Below are positions 1 to 7,575 of a stretch of 18,979 nt of DNA, one piece after another; position 1 is the first letter of the stretch, and every line of letters starts with the position of its first letter. This stretch comes from JAAELZ01 sp047639475 (GTDB lineage Bacteria > Pseudomonadota > Gammaproteobacteria > Arenicellales > Poriferihabitantaceae). Below the pieces are notes generated by a model, which was not told where the DNA came from, did not search any database, and worked only from the letters and a program-made list of their open reading frames with translations. The DNA is taken from assembly GCA_047639475.1 (NCBI GenBank), contig JBLIOD010000052.1:1-18979 (forward strand). Direction: 5' to 3'. The position numbers and the translations under genes were made by a program.

Positions 1-49
1 TAGCCGATATTGTGTTTAGGTATGTAGGTAGCGAATCACATTAAGGCTT

Positions 50-70
50 GGTCTGGCGATTCGCCCGACC
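50..70. other. Compact inverted repeat (hairpin-forming)
   Basis: GGTC-T-GGCGA, one centre base, then TCGCC-C-GACC: the arms pair over 9 positions with one T/C mismatch, and AT-rich flanks (ATTAA upstream, TTAAT downstream) could extend the pairing weakly. There is no T-run on either strand, so this is not a classical terminator. It lies in non-coding sequence beside gene remnants. Function unknown. Confidence 0.3.
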
Positions 71-157
71 TATTAATAGCCGGATATATGTCTGCAATTT
101 CTCATTTCTAGCAAAACCAGTGTTGACTTCAAGGGAGGTATTCATATATGTCCCCCG

Positions 158-529
158 AACTCTCTAGATTATTACAGCTTTGTTGTGCCTGTTGGAGCGC
201 GAGCTAGAGTGATTGTAACCCCGCGCGGAAGTACTTACCTTAGTGGGCCACAAAATGCTGACGGCAGTTGTAGTGCTGGGACTAACTTCAATTCGCTAAT
301 CGAGAGTGACCTCGGCGTCGAACTGCGCGGCCAGTCCGGCGTTAACGTCCTGACCAGCGCCAATTCGGCTCCAGCCGGTAGTGTAGAGCAGACTTCTAAC
401 ATATCACTGAACGAAGGTGCGGGAACCTATTTTGTACGCGTGTTTGGCGCTCAAAGCAAAGCTCAATTGTATGACCTAAGAATAGTAGTGAGCGACAACT
501 CAGAATGTCGGAAGGCTATTTCCTGTTGA
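158..529 (+). pseudogene. C-terminal remnant of a secreted PPC-domain protein
   Basis: The frame reads NSLDYYSFVVPVGARARV and ends with the PPC (bacterial pre-peptidase C-terminal) signature GAGTYFVRVFG followed by a YDLRIVV strand. PPC domains are C-terminal secretion or sorting modules of extracellular proteases and related surface proteins. Homology starts before the first usable start codon (GTG at 185), and the same frame is closed by a TAG at 77-79, with no catalytic domain upstream in any frame. I therefore read it as the tail of a decayed or recombined gene. Two Cys (in DGSCSAG and SECRK) could form a disulfide in the export form. A small intact protein from GTG 185 is possible but less likely. 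Confidence 0.6.
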
Positions 530-561
530 CGCGCCACGGCCTTAAATCGTCCCCTTTATTA

Positions 562-804
562 ATGAAAGCATGTAACTCTTGTGGCAAATGCTGTATCAAA
601 TACAGCAATGGTGACCTCTCTGCTTCTGACCAGGATCTCGAGTCGTGGGAAAGCCTACGCCCCGAAATATACCGTTATGTCAGAGATGGCAAAATTTGGA
701 TGGACCCGGCCACTGGAAAACAGGAGGGAAAAGGAGTCAGGTCTTGCAATCACGCATTTCTGCTTTCTTTATGGCGCGACTCACTGTTGAGTAATGCACT
801 TTAA
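562..804 (+). pseudogene. Truncated YkgJ-type cysteine-cluster protein
   Basis: From ATG 562 the product begins MKACNSCGKCCIKY, the C-x2-C-x2-CC cluster of the YkgJ/UPF0153 family (putative zinc or iron-sulfur binding), and continues with the family-like stretch RPEIYRYVRDGKIWMDPATGK. After about residue 55 the similarity stops. The frame runs on as QEGKGVRSCNHAFLLSLW to a stop, where family members continue with a second conserved Cys-containing half. No other frame restores it, so this looks like a gene broken by deletion or recombination rather than by a single frameshift. In-frame codons reach further upstream to 505 but do not look family-like. There is no good ribosome binding site. Confidence 0.6.
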
Positions 805-1028
805 ACTTATCCGCAATGTGTTTCATTGTGTAGTCACCATTTGATTTGCTCTCGTTTGGGGTGCAGGGGTTTACCTTGAATTGATAAATATCCTTTTTAC
901 AGAACTATTTTCTTCATACGCTTGGCTCTTTTACAAAGGCAAGCAAACCCTTTATATTTATGGCAGATTTTTATTCGCGATTTAGTGTTATAGCGAATTC
1001 GACTTAACTTCTTTAGAGACCATAAACT
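805..1028. other. Intergenic spacer upstream of the CoA-ligase operon
   Basis: These 224 bases hold no convincing coding sequence on either strand; a minus-strand open frame that extends into the CoA ligase shows no recognisable protein features. The stretch is AT-rich and presumably carries the promoter of the downstream three-gene unit, but I cannot point to a clear -35/-10 pair. The TATCAT-N3-ATGATA dyad found at the iclR and methanethiol oxidase promoters is absent here. Confidence 0.4.
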
Positions 1029-2549
1029 GTGACCCCAATTTGTACTATCAGACAGCTGCTGAATGTCGGCGCTGACGATGCCATTGCTATTCAAGCAAGT
1101 TCAAGAGCCAATTTGACTTATGCGGATTTACGCAGTTTGGCAGACTCAACGTTGGAAGCACTCAACGCGGCAGGTATAGGACGTAATGACCGTGTGGCGA
1201 TTGTTTTGCCAAATGGGCCAGAAATGGCAACGGCGTTTATGACGATAGCTTGCGCAGCCACTACCGCGCCGCTCAACCCCTCGTATCGCCAAGAAGAGTT
1301 TGAGTTCTATATTGACGACCTGAAAAGCCAAGCGTTGGTCGTTGAGCGAGGTAGCGAATCTCCGGCAGTCGCCGCTGCGCAAAAGCTCGGCATCGACATC
1401 ATTGAGCTGGTGATCGACGCAGCGGAGCCGGCGGGCTATTTCACGCTCAGTGCTCCACGATCTGGCACCGCAACGAACCCAGGCGCAGCCCTGACGGATG
1501 ATGTCGGATTAATATTGCACACTTCAGGCACCACTTCGCGCCCGAAAATCGTGCCGCTTAGTCAAGCGAATATCTGCGCGTCGGCGGTAAACGTAAAGAA
1601 TAGCTTGGCGCTGACTACTGAAGATGCTTGCCTAAATGTCATGCCCTTATTTCATATTCACGGCTTGATTGCAGCGGTGTCTGCTACCTTGCGCGCAGGG
1701 GCACGTATTTTTTGTTCTCCCGGTTTTAATGCACTGAGGTTTTTCAGTTGGGTTGAAGAGGCGAAGCCCACTTGGTATACCGCCGTGCCGACGATGCACC
1801 AAGTAATTCTGCAACGGGCTTCACGTAGTAAGGATACTGTTGCCACAGTACCATTCAGGTTTATCCGTTCCTCATCGGCGTCACTGCCGCCGCAAGTTAT
1901 GGCCGAATTGGAAAAAACTTTTGGCGCGCCCGTGGTGGAAGCTTATGGCATGACCGAAGCGGCGCATCAAATGGCCGTCAACCCATTGCCGCCGGGCGTT
2001 CGTAAACCGGGCTCGGTTGGATTGGCAGCAGGCCCCGAAGTGAGTATCATGAGCGCGGGGGGTGAATTATTGCAACAGGGCGACATTGGCGAAATTGTCA
2101 TTCGCGGCGATAACGTCACATCTGGCTACGAAAACAATCCTAAGGCTAACGCAGAAAATTTCACTCAGGGCTGGTTTAGAACCGGTGATCAAGGGGTGAT
2201 TGATGAAGATGGATATATTTCCATAACGGGACGCTTAAAAGAAATTATCAATCGCGGGGGAGAGAAAATTTCCCCCAGAGAAGTGGATGAAATCTTAATG
2301 GACCATCCAGCGGTACAACAATGTGTCACCTTTGCGATGCCGCATCCCAAACTCGGCGAAGAGGTCGCGGCGGCGGTGGTATTGGTAGAGGGGAAAAATG
2401 CAAATGAAAATGACATTCGTGCGTTTACCTCAAAGCACTTGGCTGATTTTAAAGTGCCCCGTAAGATTTTGATCTTAGATGAGATTCCGAAAGGAGCCAC
2501 CGGCAAGTTACAACGCATCGGTTTGGCTGAAAAGCTAGGCTTGGTTTAG
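1029..2549 (+). CDS. AMP-forming acyl-CoA ligase, oxalate-CoA ligase (AAE3/Pcs60) type
   Basis: This 506-residue ANL-superfamily adenylate-forming enzyme activates a carboxylic acid through an acyl-AMP and transfers it to CoA. Visible motifs: the phosphate-binding loop TSGTTSRPK (165-173), EAYGMTE (304-310), GWFRTGD (381-387), the hinge GRLKEIINRGGEKISP (401-416) and the C-terminal catalytic lysine in GATGKLQR (K493). The SR variant of the loop, APLNPSYRQEEFEFY, TWYTAVPTMHQVIL and RFIRSSSASLPP closely match plant AAE3 and yeast Pcs60, which are oxalyl-CoA synthetases; I recognise this from memory of the family. No oxalyl-CoA decarboxylase or formyl-CoA transferase lies nearby, so the substrate is unproven. 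The start is GTG 1029 with a weak ribosome site. The stop TAG abuts the next ATG, implying translational coupling. Confidence 0.88.
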   Translation: MTPICTIRQLLNVGADDAIAIQASSRANLTYADLRSLADSTLEALNAAGIGRNDRVAIVLPNGPEMATAFMTIACAATTAPLNPSYRQEEFEFYIDDLKSQALVVERGSESPAVAAAQKLGIDIIELVIDAAEPAGYFTLSAPRSGTATNPGAALTDDVGLILHTSGTTSRPKIVPLSQANICASAVNVKNSLALTTEDACLNVMPLFHIHGLIAAVSATLRAGARIFCSPGFNALRFFSWVEEAKPTWYTAVPTMHQVILQRASRSKDTVATVPFRFIRSSSASLPPQVMAELEKTFGAPVVEAYGMTEAAHQMAVNPLPPGVRKPGSVGLAAGPEVSIMSAGGELLQQGDIGEIVIRGDNVTSGYENNPKANAENFTQGWFRTGDQGVIDEDGYISITGRLKEIINRGGEKISPREVDEILMDHPAVQQCVTFAMPHPKLGEEVAAAVVLVEGKNANENDIRAFTSKHLADFKVPRKILILDEIPKGATGKLQRIGLAEKLGLV

Positions 2550-3521
2550 ATGAAGATCGCCATATATGGTGCGGGTGCGATAGGCGGTTATATCGGTGCT
2601 TTACTGGCAAGAGCAGGTGAAGATGTTTCACTCATTGCTCGTGGGCCACATCTAGCGGCGATCAAAAAGAATGGTTTGGTTTTGGAAATGGGCGAAGAGC
2701 GAATAGTTACTCATCCTAGAGCGACTGATGACCCAAGTGAATTAGGTGAACAGGACTTCGTGATTGTTTCATTAAAGGCGCATTCAGCGGCAAACGTGGT
2801 TGACACCATGCAGCCCTTATTGGGGAAAGACACCGCTGTAGTAACCGCCGTGAATGGGGTGCCGTGGTGGTATTTTTATGGGCTCGAAGGGCAATATGAA
2901 AACCGTCGAGTAGAGAGTGTTGATCCCGATGGTAAGCAGTGGGATGGCATCGGGCCTGAACGCGCGATTGGATGTGTGGTTTATCCCGCTTGTGAAGTTT
3001 CTAAGCCAGGTGTCATCCAACATATCGACGGCAATCGGTTTACGCTGGGAGAAGCGTCCGGTGAAAAAACGGAGCGTGTTCAAGCGTTGGCGAAAACCAT
3101 GATCAATGCAGGATTTAAAGTGCCTATTCGAAATATTCGTGACGAAATTTGGGTCAAGCTATGGGGTAACTTATGCTTTAACCCCTTGAGCGCACTCACC
3201 CATGGCACTTTAGATGTCGTGGCAACCGATCCGGGGACACGTGCAGTGGCTAAAAATATGATGCTAGAGGCCAAACAAATTGGCGAAAAGCTAGGAGTGC
3301 GATTTGCTGTTGACGTTGAAAAACGCATCAACGGAGCGGCAGCAGTTGGGGCGCACACCACGTCGATGTTGCAAGATTTACAGCTAGGTAGGCCGATGGA
3401 AATTGATGCTTTACTGACTGCTGTGCAAGAGTTTGGGCAAATTGTGGGGGTTACGACACCCACTATTGATACGGTGCTGCCGATTGTTCAACAACGAGCG
3501 AGAATTGCCGGTTGTTACTAA
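2550..3521 (+). CDS. Ketopantoate reductase family (PanE/ApbA-like) NADPH-dependent oxidoreductase
   Basis: 323 residues, the usual length for the 2-dehydropantoate 2-reductase family. The N-terminal Rossmann loop GAGAIGG (7-13) binds NAD(P)H. The C-terminal helical domain carries VKLWGNLCFNPLSAL, with the family's catalytic lysine at K203 and asparagine at N207. It belongs to the subgroup with NGVPWWYFYG after the Rossmann half. Many members of this subgroup sit in catabolic operons rather than coenzyme A biosynthesis, and they probably reduce other 2-keto acids or oxidise 2-hydroxy acids. Its ATG directly follows the stop of the CoA ligase (TAGATG), so the two are co-translated. A pantothenate role is possible, but no panB or panC is present. 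Confidence 0.85.
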   Translation: MKIAIYGAGAIGGYIGALLARAGEDVSLIARGPHLAAIKKNGLVLEMGEERIVTHPRATDDPSELGEQDFVIVSLKAHSAANVVDTMQPLLGKDTAVVTAVNGVPWWYFYGLEGQYENRRVESVDPDGKQWDGIGPERAIGCVVYPACEVSKPGVIQHIDGNRFTLGEASGEKTERVQALAKTMINAGFKVPIRNIRDEIWVKLWGNLCFNPLSALTHGTLDVVATDPGTRAVAKNMMLEAKQIGEKLGVRFAVDVEKRINGAAAVGAHTTSMLQDLQLGRPMEIDALLTAVQEFGQIVGVTTPTIDTVLPIVQQRARIAGCY

Positions 3522-3548
3522 CACTGATTAAAATACAGAATTGACGCT

Positions 3549-5138
3549 ATGAGGAATCACCAATTACCAGGCCGTTCACCCGTCATGGCGACAGAGGCAA
3601 TGGCCGCGACCAGTCAGCCTTTGGCCACTCAAGTGGCCTTACAGATTTTGCGTGAAGGTGGCACGGCAATGGATGCGGCCATAGCGGCCAGTGCGGTGTT
3701 ATCAGTGGTCGAAAGTTATTCTTCGGGCATCGGCGGCGATTGTTTCATTCTTTATCACGAAGCAGCCAGTGGAGAATTGCACGCCATTAATGGCAGTGGT
3801 CGCTCACCAGCTAGGGCCAGTGCGGAAGCGTTGCGTTCAAGGGGGCATGAAACCATGCCGTTGAAAGGCATTTTGCCTGTTACCGTGCCGGGTGCAATAG
3901 ATGCTTGGAGCGCTGCCAACGAAAAGTTGGGGGCCTTGCCTTTCGCTAGATTGTTTGATGAGGCTATCGCTTATGCTGAGAAGGGCTACGTCGTTAGCCC
4001 AGTCATCGCAAAAAATTGGCAAGGCACCCAAGCGTTGTTGCAGCAAACACCAGAGGCGAGTGCTGCCTATTTGATTGAGGGCAAAGCCCCTCAAGCTGGC
4101 GACGTTCATAGACAACCCAACTTGGCGAAAAGTTTAAGACTGATTGCGACACAAGGCCGCGATGCCTTTTATTTGGGTGATATCGCCAAAGAAATCGTCC
4201 GCTACAGTGACGAACAAGGTGGTTTGCTGAGCTTAGACGATTTCGCTAAACATACTACTGAGTGGGTAGAGCCTATCAGCAGTAATTATCGTGGTTACGA
4301 TGTATTCGAGATACCGCCAAACGGGCAAGGTATCACCACTTTAATGGCTTTGAATATTATGTCTCAGGCCGATATTTCAGCGATGGATCATTTGAGTGCT
4401 GATCATGTACACCTGCTCAGTGAAGCCTTTACTTTGGCGATGGTCGAACGCGATAAATATATTTCAGATACTGATTTCGCGGAATTGCCTGTCGATTGGT
4501 TACTATCCAACGAGTTTGCCGCTGAACAATACGCGCGCATTAAAACTGGCAAGGCCTTGTCACAACCAGTGCAATCAGCCTTGCCGAAACACAAAGACAC
4601 CGTTTATATCAGCGTGGTAGATAAAGATGGCAATGCCTGTTCATTTATCAATAGCGTGTTTCATTCTTGGGGCAGTGGGTTGGTGGCTGGGAATACAGGC
4701 ATCAACCTGCAAAACCGAGGCGGTGGTTTCACGCTGGAAGAAGGGCACTTCAATTGCATTGAACCGAATAAGCGGCCCATGCACACGATCATTCCAGCGA
4801 TGGTTTATAAACAAGGTGAACCGGTGCTGTGCTTCGGGGTAATGGGCGGTCAGTATCAGGCATTGGGGCAGGCGTACGTATTGTCTAACTGGATTGATTA
4901 CGATATGGATATTCAGCAAGCACTAGATGCAGCCAGGTTCTTTTTATATGACGGGGAGTTGTCTCTGGAAGCAGGGATTTCCGCTGAGTGCGAGGCCGCC
5001 TTATCCTCATATGGCCATAAAACAATTCGGGCTGAAACCCCTTTAGGGGGCGGCCAAGCCATTGAAATAAACCCCACCACGGGTGTGCTAATTGGCGGTT
5101 CTGATCATCGCAAAGATGGCCAAGCTGCGGGTTACTAG
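3549..5138 (+). CDS. Gamma-glutamyltransferase / acylase family Ntn-hydrolase
   Basis: 529 residues, a full-length gamma-glutamyltransferase family protein. The N-terminal RSPVMATEAMAATSQPLA and the GGTAMDAAIAASAVL and SGIGGDCF blocks mark the large subunit. Autocleavage should occur before T351 in KDTVYISVVDKDGN, giving chains of about 350 and 179 residues with Thr351 as nucleophile. NKRPMHTIIPAMV and GVMGGQYQALGQ place it in the YwrD/cephalosporin-acylase-like branch (MGGxxQ motif) rather than with the periplasmic glutathione-degrading enzyme. There is no signal peptide, so it is probably cytoplasmic. Substrate candidates are gamma-glutamyl amides or glutathione conjugates. It lies 27 nt after the reductase and is probably the last gene of that operon. 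Confidence 0.88.
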   Translation: MRNHQLPGRSPVMATEAMAATSQPLATQVALQILREGGTAMDAAIAASAVLSVVESYSSGIGGDCFILYHEAASGELHAINGSGRSPARASAEALRSRGHETMPLKGILPVTVPGAIDAWSAANEKLGALPFARLFDEAIAYAEKGYVVSPVIAKNWQGTQALLQQTPEASAAYLIEGKAPQAGDVHRQPNLAKSLRLIATQGRDAFYLGDIAKEIVRYSDEQGGLLSLDDFAKHTTEWVEPISSNYRGYDVFEIPPNGQGITTLMALNIMSQADISAMDHLSADHVHLLSEAFTLAMVERDKYISDTDFAELPVDWLLSNEFAAEQYARIKTGKALSQPVQSALPKHKDTVYISVVDKDGNACSFINSVFHSWGSGLVAGNTGINLQNRGGGFTLEEGHFNCIEPNKRPMHTIIPAMVYKQGEPVLCFGVMGGQYQALGQAYVLSNWIDYDMDIQQALDAARFFLYDGELSLEAGISAECEAALSSYGHKTIRAETPLGGGQAIEINPTTGVLIGGSDHRKDGQAAGY

Positions 5139-5215
5139 TGAATTATTTGGCTAGATAGGTGAACTTGATGATAGCGGAGTAGAATAAAACGAATTCTCGC
5201 CTCACCTTAAGCAAC
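5139..5215. other. Convergent intergenic junction
   Basis: 77 bases separate the converging acyltransferase-family gene (plus) and ferredoxin gene (minus). The only symmetry seen is AGGTGA at 5157-5162 pairing with TCACCT at 5202-5207 across a wide loop, with short GCG/CGC pairing inside. This could be a weak bidirectional stem, but there is no canonical GC stem with a T-run, so I do not call a terminator. Confidence 0.25.
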
Positions 5216-5551
5216 TTATAGAGGAGTGATCTTCTTAGTGAAAGGGTTTTCGTACAATTGGTCATGTGATTCAACGCCTTCACTAATGACGCAATCCGTT
5301 TTTGGGCGCGCAACACACAACAAGACATAACCTGCTTGTGACTGACGTTTGTTTAAAGCGGTGGCATTGGGTTGCCTCACTTCTCCTGAGGTCAGTTTTG
5401 CCGCGCAAGTAATACAACCCCCGTAGTTGCAGCCTATAGGTAGTTGAATGCCGGCCTCTAAGGCTGCCTGATAAATGGGTTGGTCTTCGCCTACCTTCAG
5501 GGTGACACCGGACTGGCTTAAGGTCACTTTGTGCTTTATGTTTGGGTTCAC
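5216..5551 (-). CDS. Plant-type [2Fe-2S] ferredoxin
   Basis: 111 residues. The cluster ligands are C41, C46, C49 and C79, in the pattern C-x4-C-x2-C-x29-C (CNYGGCITC and VLLCVARP), as in plant-type and oxygenase ferredoxins. It is a soluble one-electron carrier, and no reductase domain is attached. The start is GTG at 5551, chosen because it overlaps the stop of the preceding 40-residue gene as GTGA and the domain begins soon after. It is the last gene of the methanethiol-oxidase operon. Inference: it delivers or accepts electrons for a thiol-oxidising step, or for maturation of a neighbour. The partner is unknown. Confidence 0.88.
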   Translation of the reverse strand: MNPNIKHKVTLSQSGVTLKVGEDQPIYQAALEAGIQLPIGCNYGGCITCAAKLTSGEVRQPNATALNKRQSQAGYVLLCVARPKTDCVISEGVESHDQLYENPFTKKITPL

Positions 5552-5670
5552 TTGAATAGCCGGTTATAAAATTGTTTATAGAGCTGCTTTATTTTCTGTC
5601 GCAGGTCTTTAAGAAAACTTGGGTTTTCTGTAACGACCTTGGCTAGATCTCCAGCACCGCAACAATTCAT
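5548..5670 (-). CDS. Small 40-residue CC-motif protein
   Basis: The reading frame runs from ATG 5670 to TGA 5548 and encodes 40 residues starting MNCCGAGDLAKVV and ending in a lysine/tyrosine-rich, probably helical tail (KQLYKQFYNRLFK). It starts 21 nt after the stop of the CoA-binding gene, and its stop overlaps the ferredoxin GTG start by 3 nt within GTGA, the usual geometry of coupled operon genes. The N-terminal CCGAG resembles the CCGPG near the N-terminus of the methanethiol oxidase at the head of the same operon (C10-C11). Adjacent cysteines plus a basic amphipathic helix would suit a metal- or thiol-binding accessory peptide. That is inference; I do not recognise the family. The tight packing is the best evidence that it is real. 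Confidence 0.6.
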   Translation of the reverse strand: MNCCGAGDLAKVVTENPSFLKDLRQKIKQLYKQFYNRLFK

Positions 5671-5691
5671 GACTGATTCTCGAAGTGCATA

Positions 5692-6141
5692 TTAAATGCC
5701 TAGGTCGAGCTTTGGTTTCCAAAAAGGTCGGAACAACTCAATTTTTGGACAGCGATCCATTACCACGCGCATTCCAGCGCTTTCGGCCATTTCCGCGGCT
5801 TCATAACTGTAGACGCCAATTTGGCTCCATAACACAGTGGCGCCAATATCAATGGCTTCTTGCGCGATACCAGGTAAGGCTTCTGATCGGCGGAATACTT
5901 GTACCATATCAACCGGCTCGTCTACATCAGCCAGAGAATTAAATACCTTAAGGCCGCGAATTTCAGTGACGTCAGGTCTCGGGTTAATGGGCTTCATGTT
6001 ATAGCCTTGCTCATGCAGTACGCGTAGTACGCCATAACTAAACTTGGTGGCATCCGGGCTAGCGCCCACCATGGCGATGGTTTTGACGTCGGCTAAAATT
6101 TCAGCGAGGTACTCAGCTGGGTATTCTTCTTGATGATTCAT
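5692..6141 (-). CDS. YccU-like CoA-binding domain protein
   Basis: 149 residues from ATG 6141. The frame is open further upstream, but that part runs antiparallel to no domain and lies inside the preceding gene, and family homology starts at EYLAEILADVKTIAMVGAS. The CoA_binding Rossmann fold shows the nucleotide loop MVGASPDATKFSYGV (24-38), NPRP (53-56), FRRSEALPGI (83-92), ATVLWSQIGV (101-110) and the C-terminal MDRCPKIE (128-135), all typical of the YccU family. The biochemical role of the family is poorly known; binding of CoA or an acyl-CoA is the assumed function. It starts 10 nt after the stop of the methanethiol oxidase gene and is followed 21 nt later by the 40-residue CC protein. 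Confidence 0.88.
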   Translation of the reverse strand: MNHQEEYPAEYLAEILADVKTIAMVGASPDATKFSYGVLRVLHEQGYNMKPINPRPDVTEIRGLKVFNSLADVDEPVDMVQVFRRSEALPGIAQEAIDIGATVLWSQIGVYSYEAAEMAESAGMRVVMDRCPKIELFRPFWKPKLDLGI

Positions 6142-6151
6142 TGTGTGTAAT

Positions 6152-7519
6152 CTAAATCCAAATATCTGAGGTGCAATCACCGCCGGGGTAACGGGTTTCG
6201 TGACAGCGAGACGGCCCATTGGGTTCATTGCCAAAGTTAACGATGAAGTCTTTGTTGATTTCCATGCCGCCGTTTTCAGTATCACAATCCACCATGAGCA
6301 TCACACCGCCTTTGTGACGGATGTCTGGGTAGAACTGGTTGTCCCAAGTCGAAAATAGGGAGGTGGTGACGAACAGCCGTTTGCCGTCCAGACTCATTTG
6401 TATCATCTGCGGCCCGCCCGCGATTTCAACATCGTTGACGATGGGCGCTCTTTTAAGCAATCCGCCCATCCACACTTGTCCAGTCATTACTGGCTTATGT
6501 GGGTCGGTAATATCATATTGCCTGATATCACCATGTAGCCAATTACAAAGGTATAAATATCGGTCATCCATTGAAATCAAAATGACGGTGATTAAGCCCG
6601 GAAGAGGGATGGGCCACTCGGGGTGTTGTTCATTTTCTACGTCGATGACTTTTTCAACAATCCACTCGTCGTCTTTCTTGTACCAATGAATGACATTGGA
6701 TGACATTGCCGCGCCAACGAAGCCGTGACTGGAATCTGGATCGTGCAAAAAGCGCACTTCTAGCGGGACCAAGCCGTCTTCGCCGAGATAAACAGTGTTC
6801 TCTACTTTCTTTTCTTTGAAGTTCCAAAAGTGTAGTTCACGGCCATACTTGAGATGGCCCACTTCTTCTAAATCAAATCCCGGCATGAATGTATTGGGTG
6901 CAGCCCACTCACTGGATACCATGACGTTGTGGCGAGGTTGGTACCAGAAGTCATAGTTAAATTTCATGCTGCCAAGATCGTTCTCCCAGCGCCCTAGAAT
7001 ATTGAAATCTTTATCTAAGTGAAGAAAACCACCTGGAGCGTTACCTTTCGCGTCGCCCAACATGGATATAATGATTTCAGAGCCTAGGCAGTGCACCGTG
7101 TGTGGCGCAGAAAGATTGGTCTTTTCTTTTATTTCTTCACCTGAAATTACTCTATCAACTTTGGGTTTATTGGGGTCAGTGCCGCAATCGACTATATGTA
7201 AATTGGAACTGCGCACGCCAGGAACAATCAAGTACTTACGCTCCATGCTGCCGTCTGTGTGGCAAGATGAGCAAGCGTTCCAGCCCATATGGTGGAGTTC
7301 GTCGCCAATGCCGGGCATTTCACAGCGACTAATGACCTGTGAGTAGGTTGGGCTCTCTGGGTCGGCGTCGATGGTGGCCAAATAATCAGGCTTTTGTATA
7401 CCTGTGCCGACATAGATTGCGATGGTATATAACAGTTTCTCTCGTGGTGCGAGCATCGCCTCCGCAGGAGAGGCATAGCCTGGTCCACAACATGCTTTTA
7501 CGTCTTTATTTTCCGTCAT
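6152..7519 (-). CDS. mtoX: Methanethiol oxidase (SBP56 / selenium-binding protein family)
   Basis: 455 residues, full length for the SBP56 family. These enzymes oxidise methanethiol with O2 to formaldehyde, H2S and H2O2. Hallmarks: CCGPGYASPAEAM (10-22), PDYLATIDADP, DELHHMGWNACSSCH (73-87), YDFWYQPRHNVM, LIPLEVRFLHDP, NWLHGDIRQYDI, AGGPQMIQMSLDGKRL and the invariant end HETRYPGGDCTSDIWI. These match human SELENBP1 almost block for block. The cysteine equivalent to human Cys57 is Ser60, so the selenium-binding residue is absent, while the CSSC pair (C83, C86) is kept. No signal peptide is seen, unlike the periplasmic Hyphomicrobium MtoX, and the usual SCO1 and MauG partners are absent. It heads the operon running to the ferredoxin and is divergent from the persulfide-dioxygenase-like gene. 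Confidence 0.92.
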   Translation of the reverse strand: MTENKDVKACCGPGYASPAEAMLAPREKLLYTIAIYVGTGIQKPDYLATIDADPESPTYSQVISRCEMPGIGDELHHMGWNACSSCHTDGSMERKYLIVPGVRSSNLHIVDCGTDPNKPKVDRVISGEEIKEKTNLSAPHTVHCLGSEIIISMLGDAKGNAPGGFLHLDKDFNILGRWENDLGSMKFNYDFWYQPRHNVMVSSEWAAPNTFMPGFDLEEVGHLKYGRELHFWNFKEKKVENTVYLGEDGLVPLEVRFLHDPDSSHGFVGAAMSSNVIHWYKKDDEWIVEKVIDVENEQHPEWPIPLPGLITVILISMDDRYLYLCNWLHGDIRQYDITDPHKPVMTGQVWMGGLLKRAPIVNDVEIAGGPQMIQMSLDGKRLFVTTSLFSTWDNQFYPDIRHKGGVMLMVDCDTENGGMEINKDFIVNFGNEPNGPSRCHETRYPGGDCTSDIWI

Positions 7520-7548
7520 TTACTTCTGTTAGAATAAGGGGCTGCAGA

Positions 7549-7554
7549 TATAAT
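7549..7554 (+). promoter_or_regulatory. Candidate -10 box for the MBL-fold gene
   Basis: TATAAT, a perfect sigma-70 -10 consensus, lies about 80 nt upstream of the GTG start at 7635. No good -35 hexamer is seen at the right spacing, so an activator may assist or the site may be fortuitous in AT-rich DNA. Its last base is the first base of the TATCAT-N3-ATGATA dyad, a position suited to repression. Confidence 0.35.
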
Positions 7555-7568
7555 ATCATAAAATGATA
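7554..7568. promoter_or_regulatory. Candidate IclR operator (TATCAT-N3-ATGATA)
   Basis: TATCATAAAATGATA is a perfect dyad with 6-bp arms and a 3-nt centre in the divergent intergenic region, ending 34 bp before the methanethiol oxidase ATG and 66 bp before the MBL-gene start. The same arms and spacing recur at 9786-9802 at the start of the iclR gene. Two matching perfect dyads at the promoters of one module suggest a shared operator. Binding by the IclR protein is inferred. Confidence 0.55.
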
Positions 7569-7575
7569 ATATGTT

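Noticed and set aside
897..1094. Minus-strand open frame of 65 codons upstream of the CoA ligase
   Set aside because: It overlaps the ligase start antisense, has no recognisable features and sits in AT-rich intergenic DNA.
1029..2549. CoA ligase as DmdB (methylmercaptopropionate-CoA ligase)
   Set aside because: Sequence blocks fit the AAE3/Pcs60 oxalate-CoA ligase type better, and no DmdC or DmdD homologue is present.
6142..6285. N-terminal extension of the CoA-binding protein (upstream ATG at 6285)
   Set aside because: It overlaps the end of the methanethiol oxidase gene and shows no family similarity. The domain starts right after ATG 6141.
7259..7273. CxxCH in the SBP56 protein as a haem c site
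   Set aside because: No export signal is present, and the CSSC pair is conserved in SBP56 proteins (human CSSCF) that carry no haem. Kept only as a note on His87.
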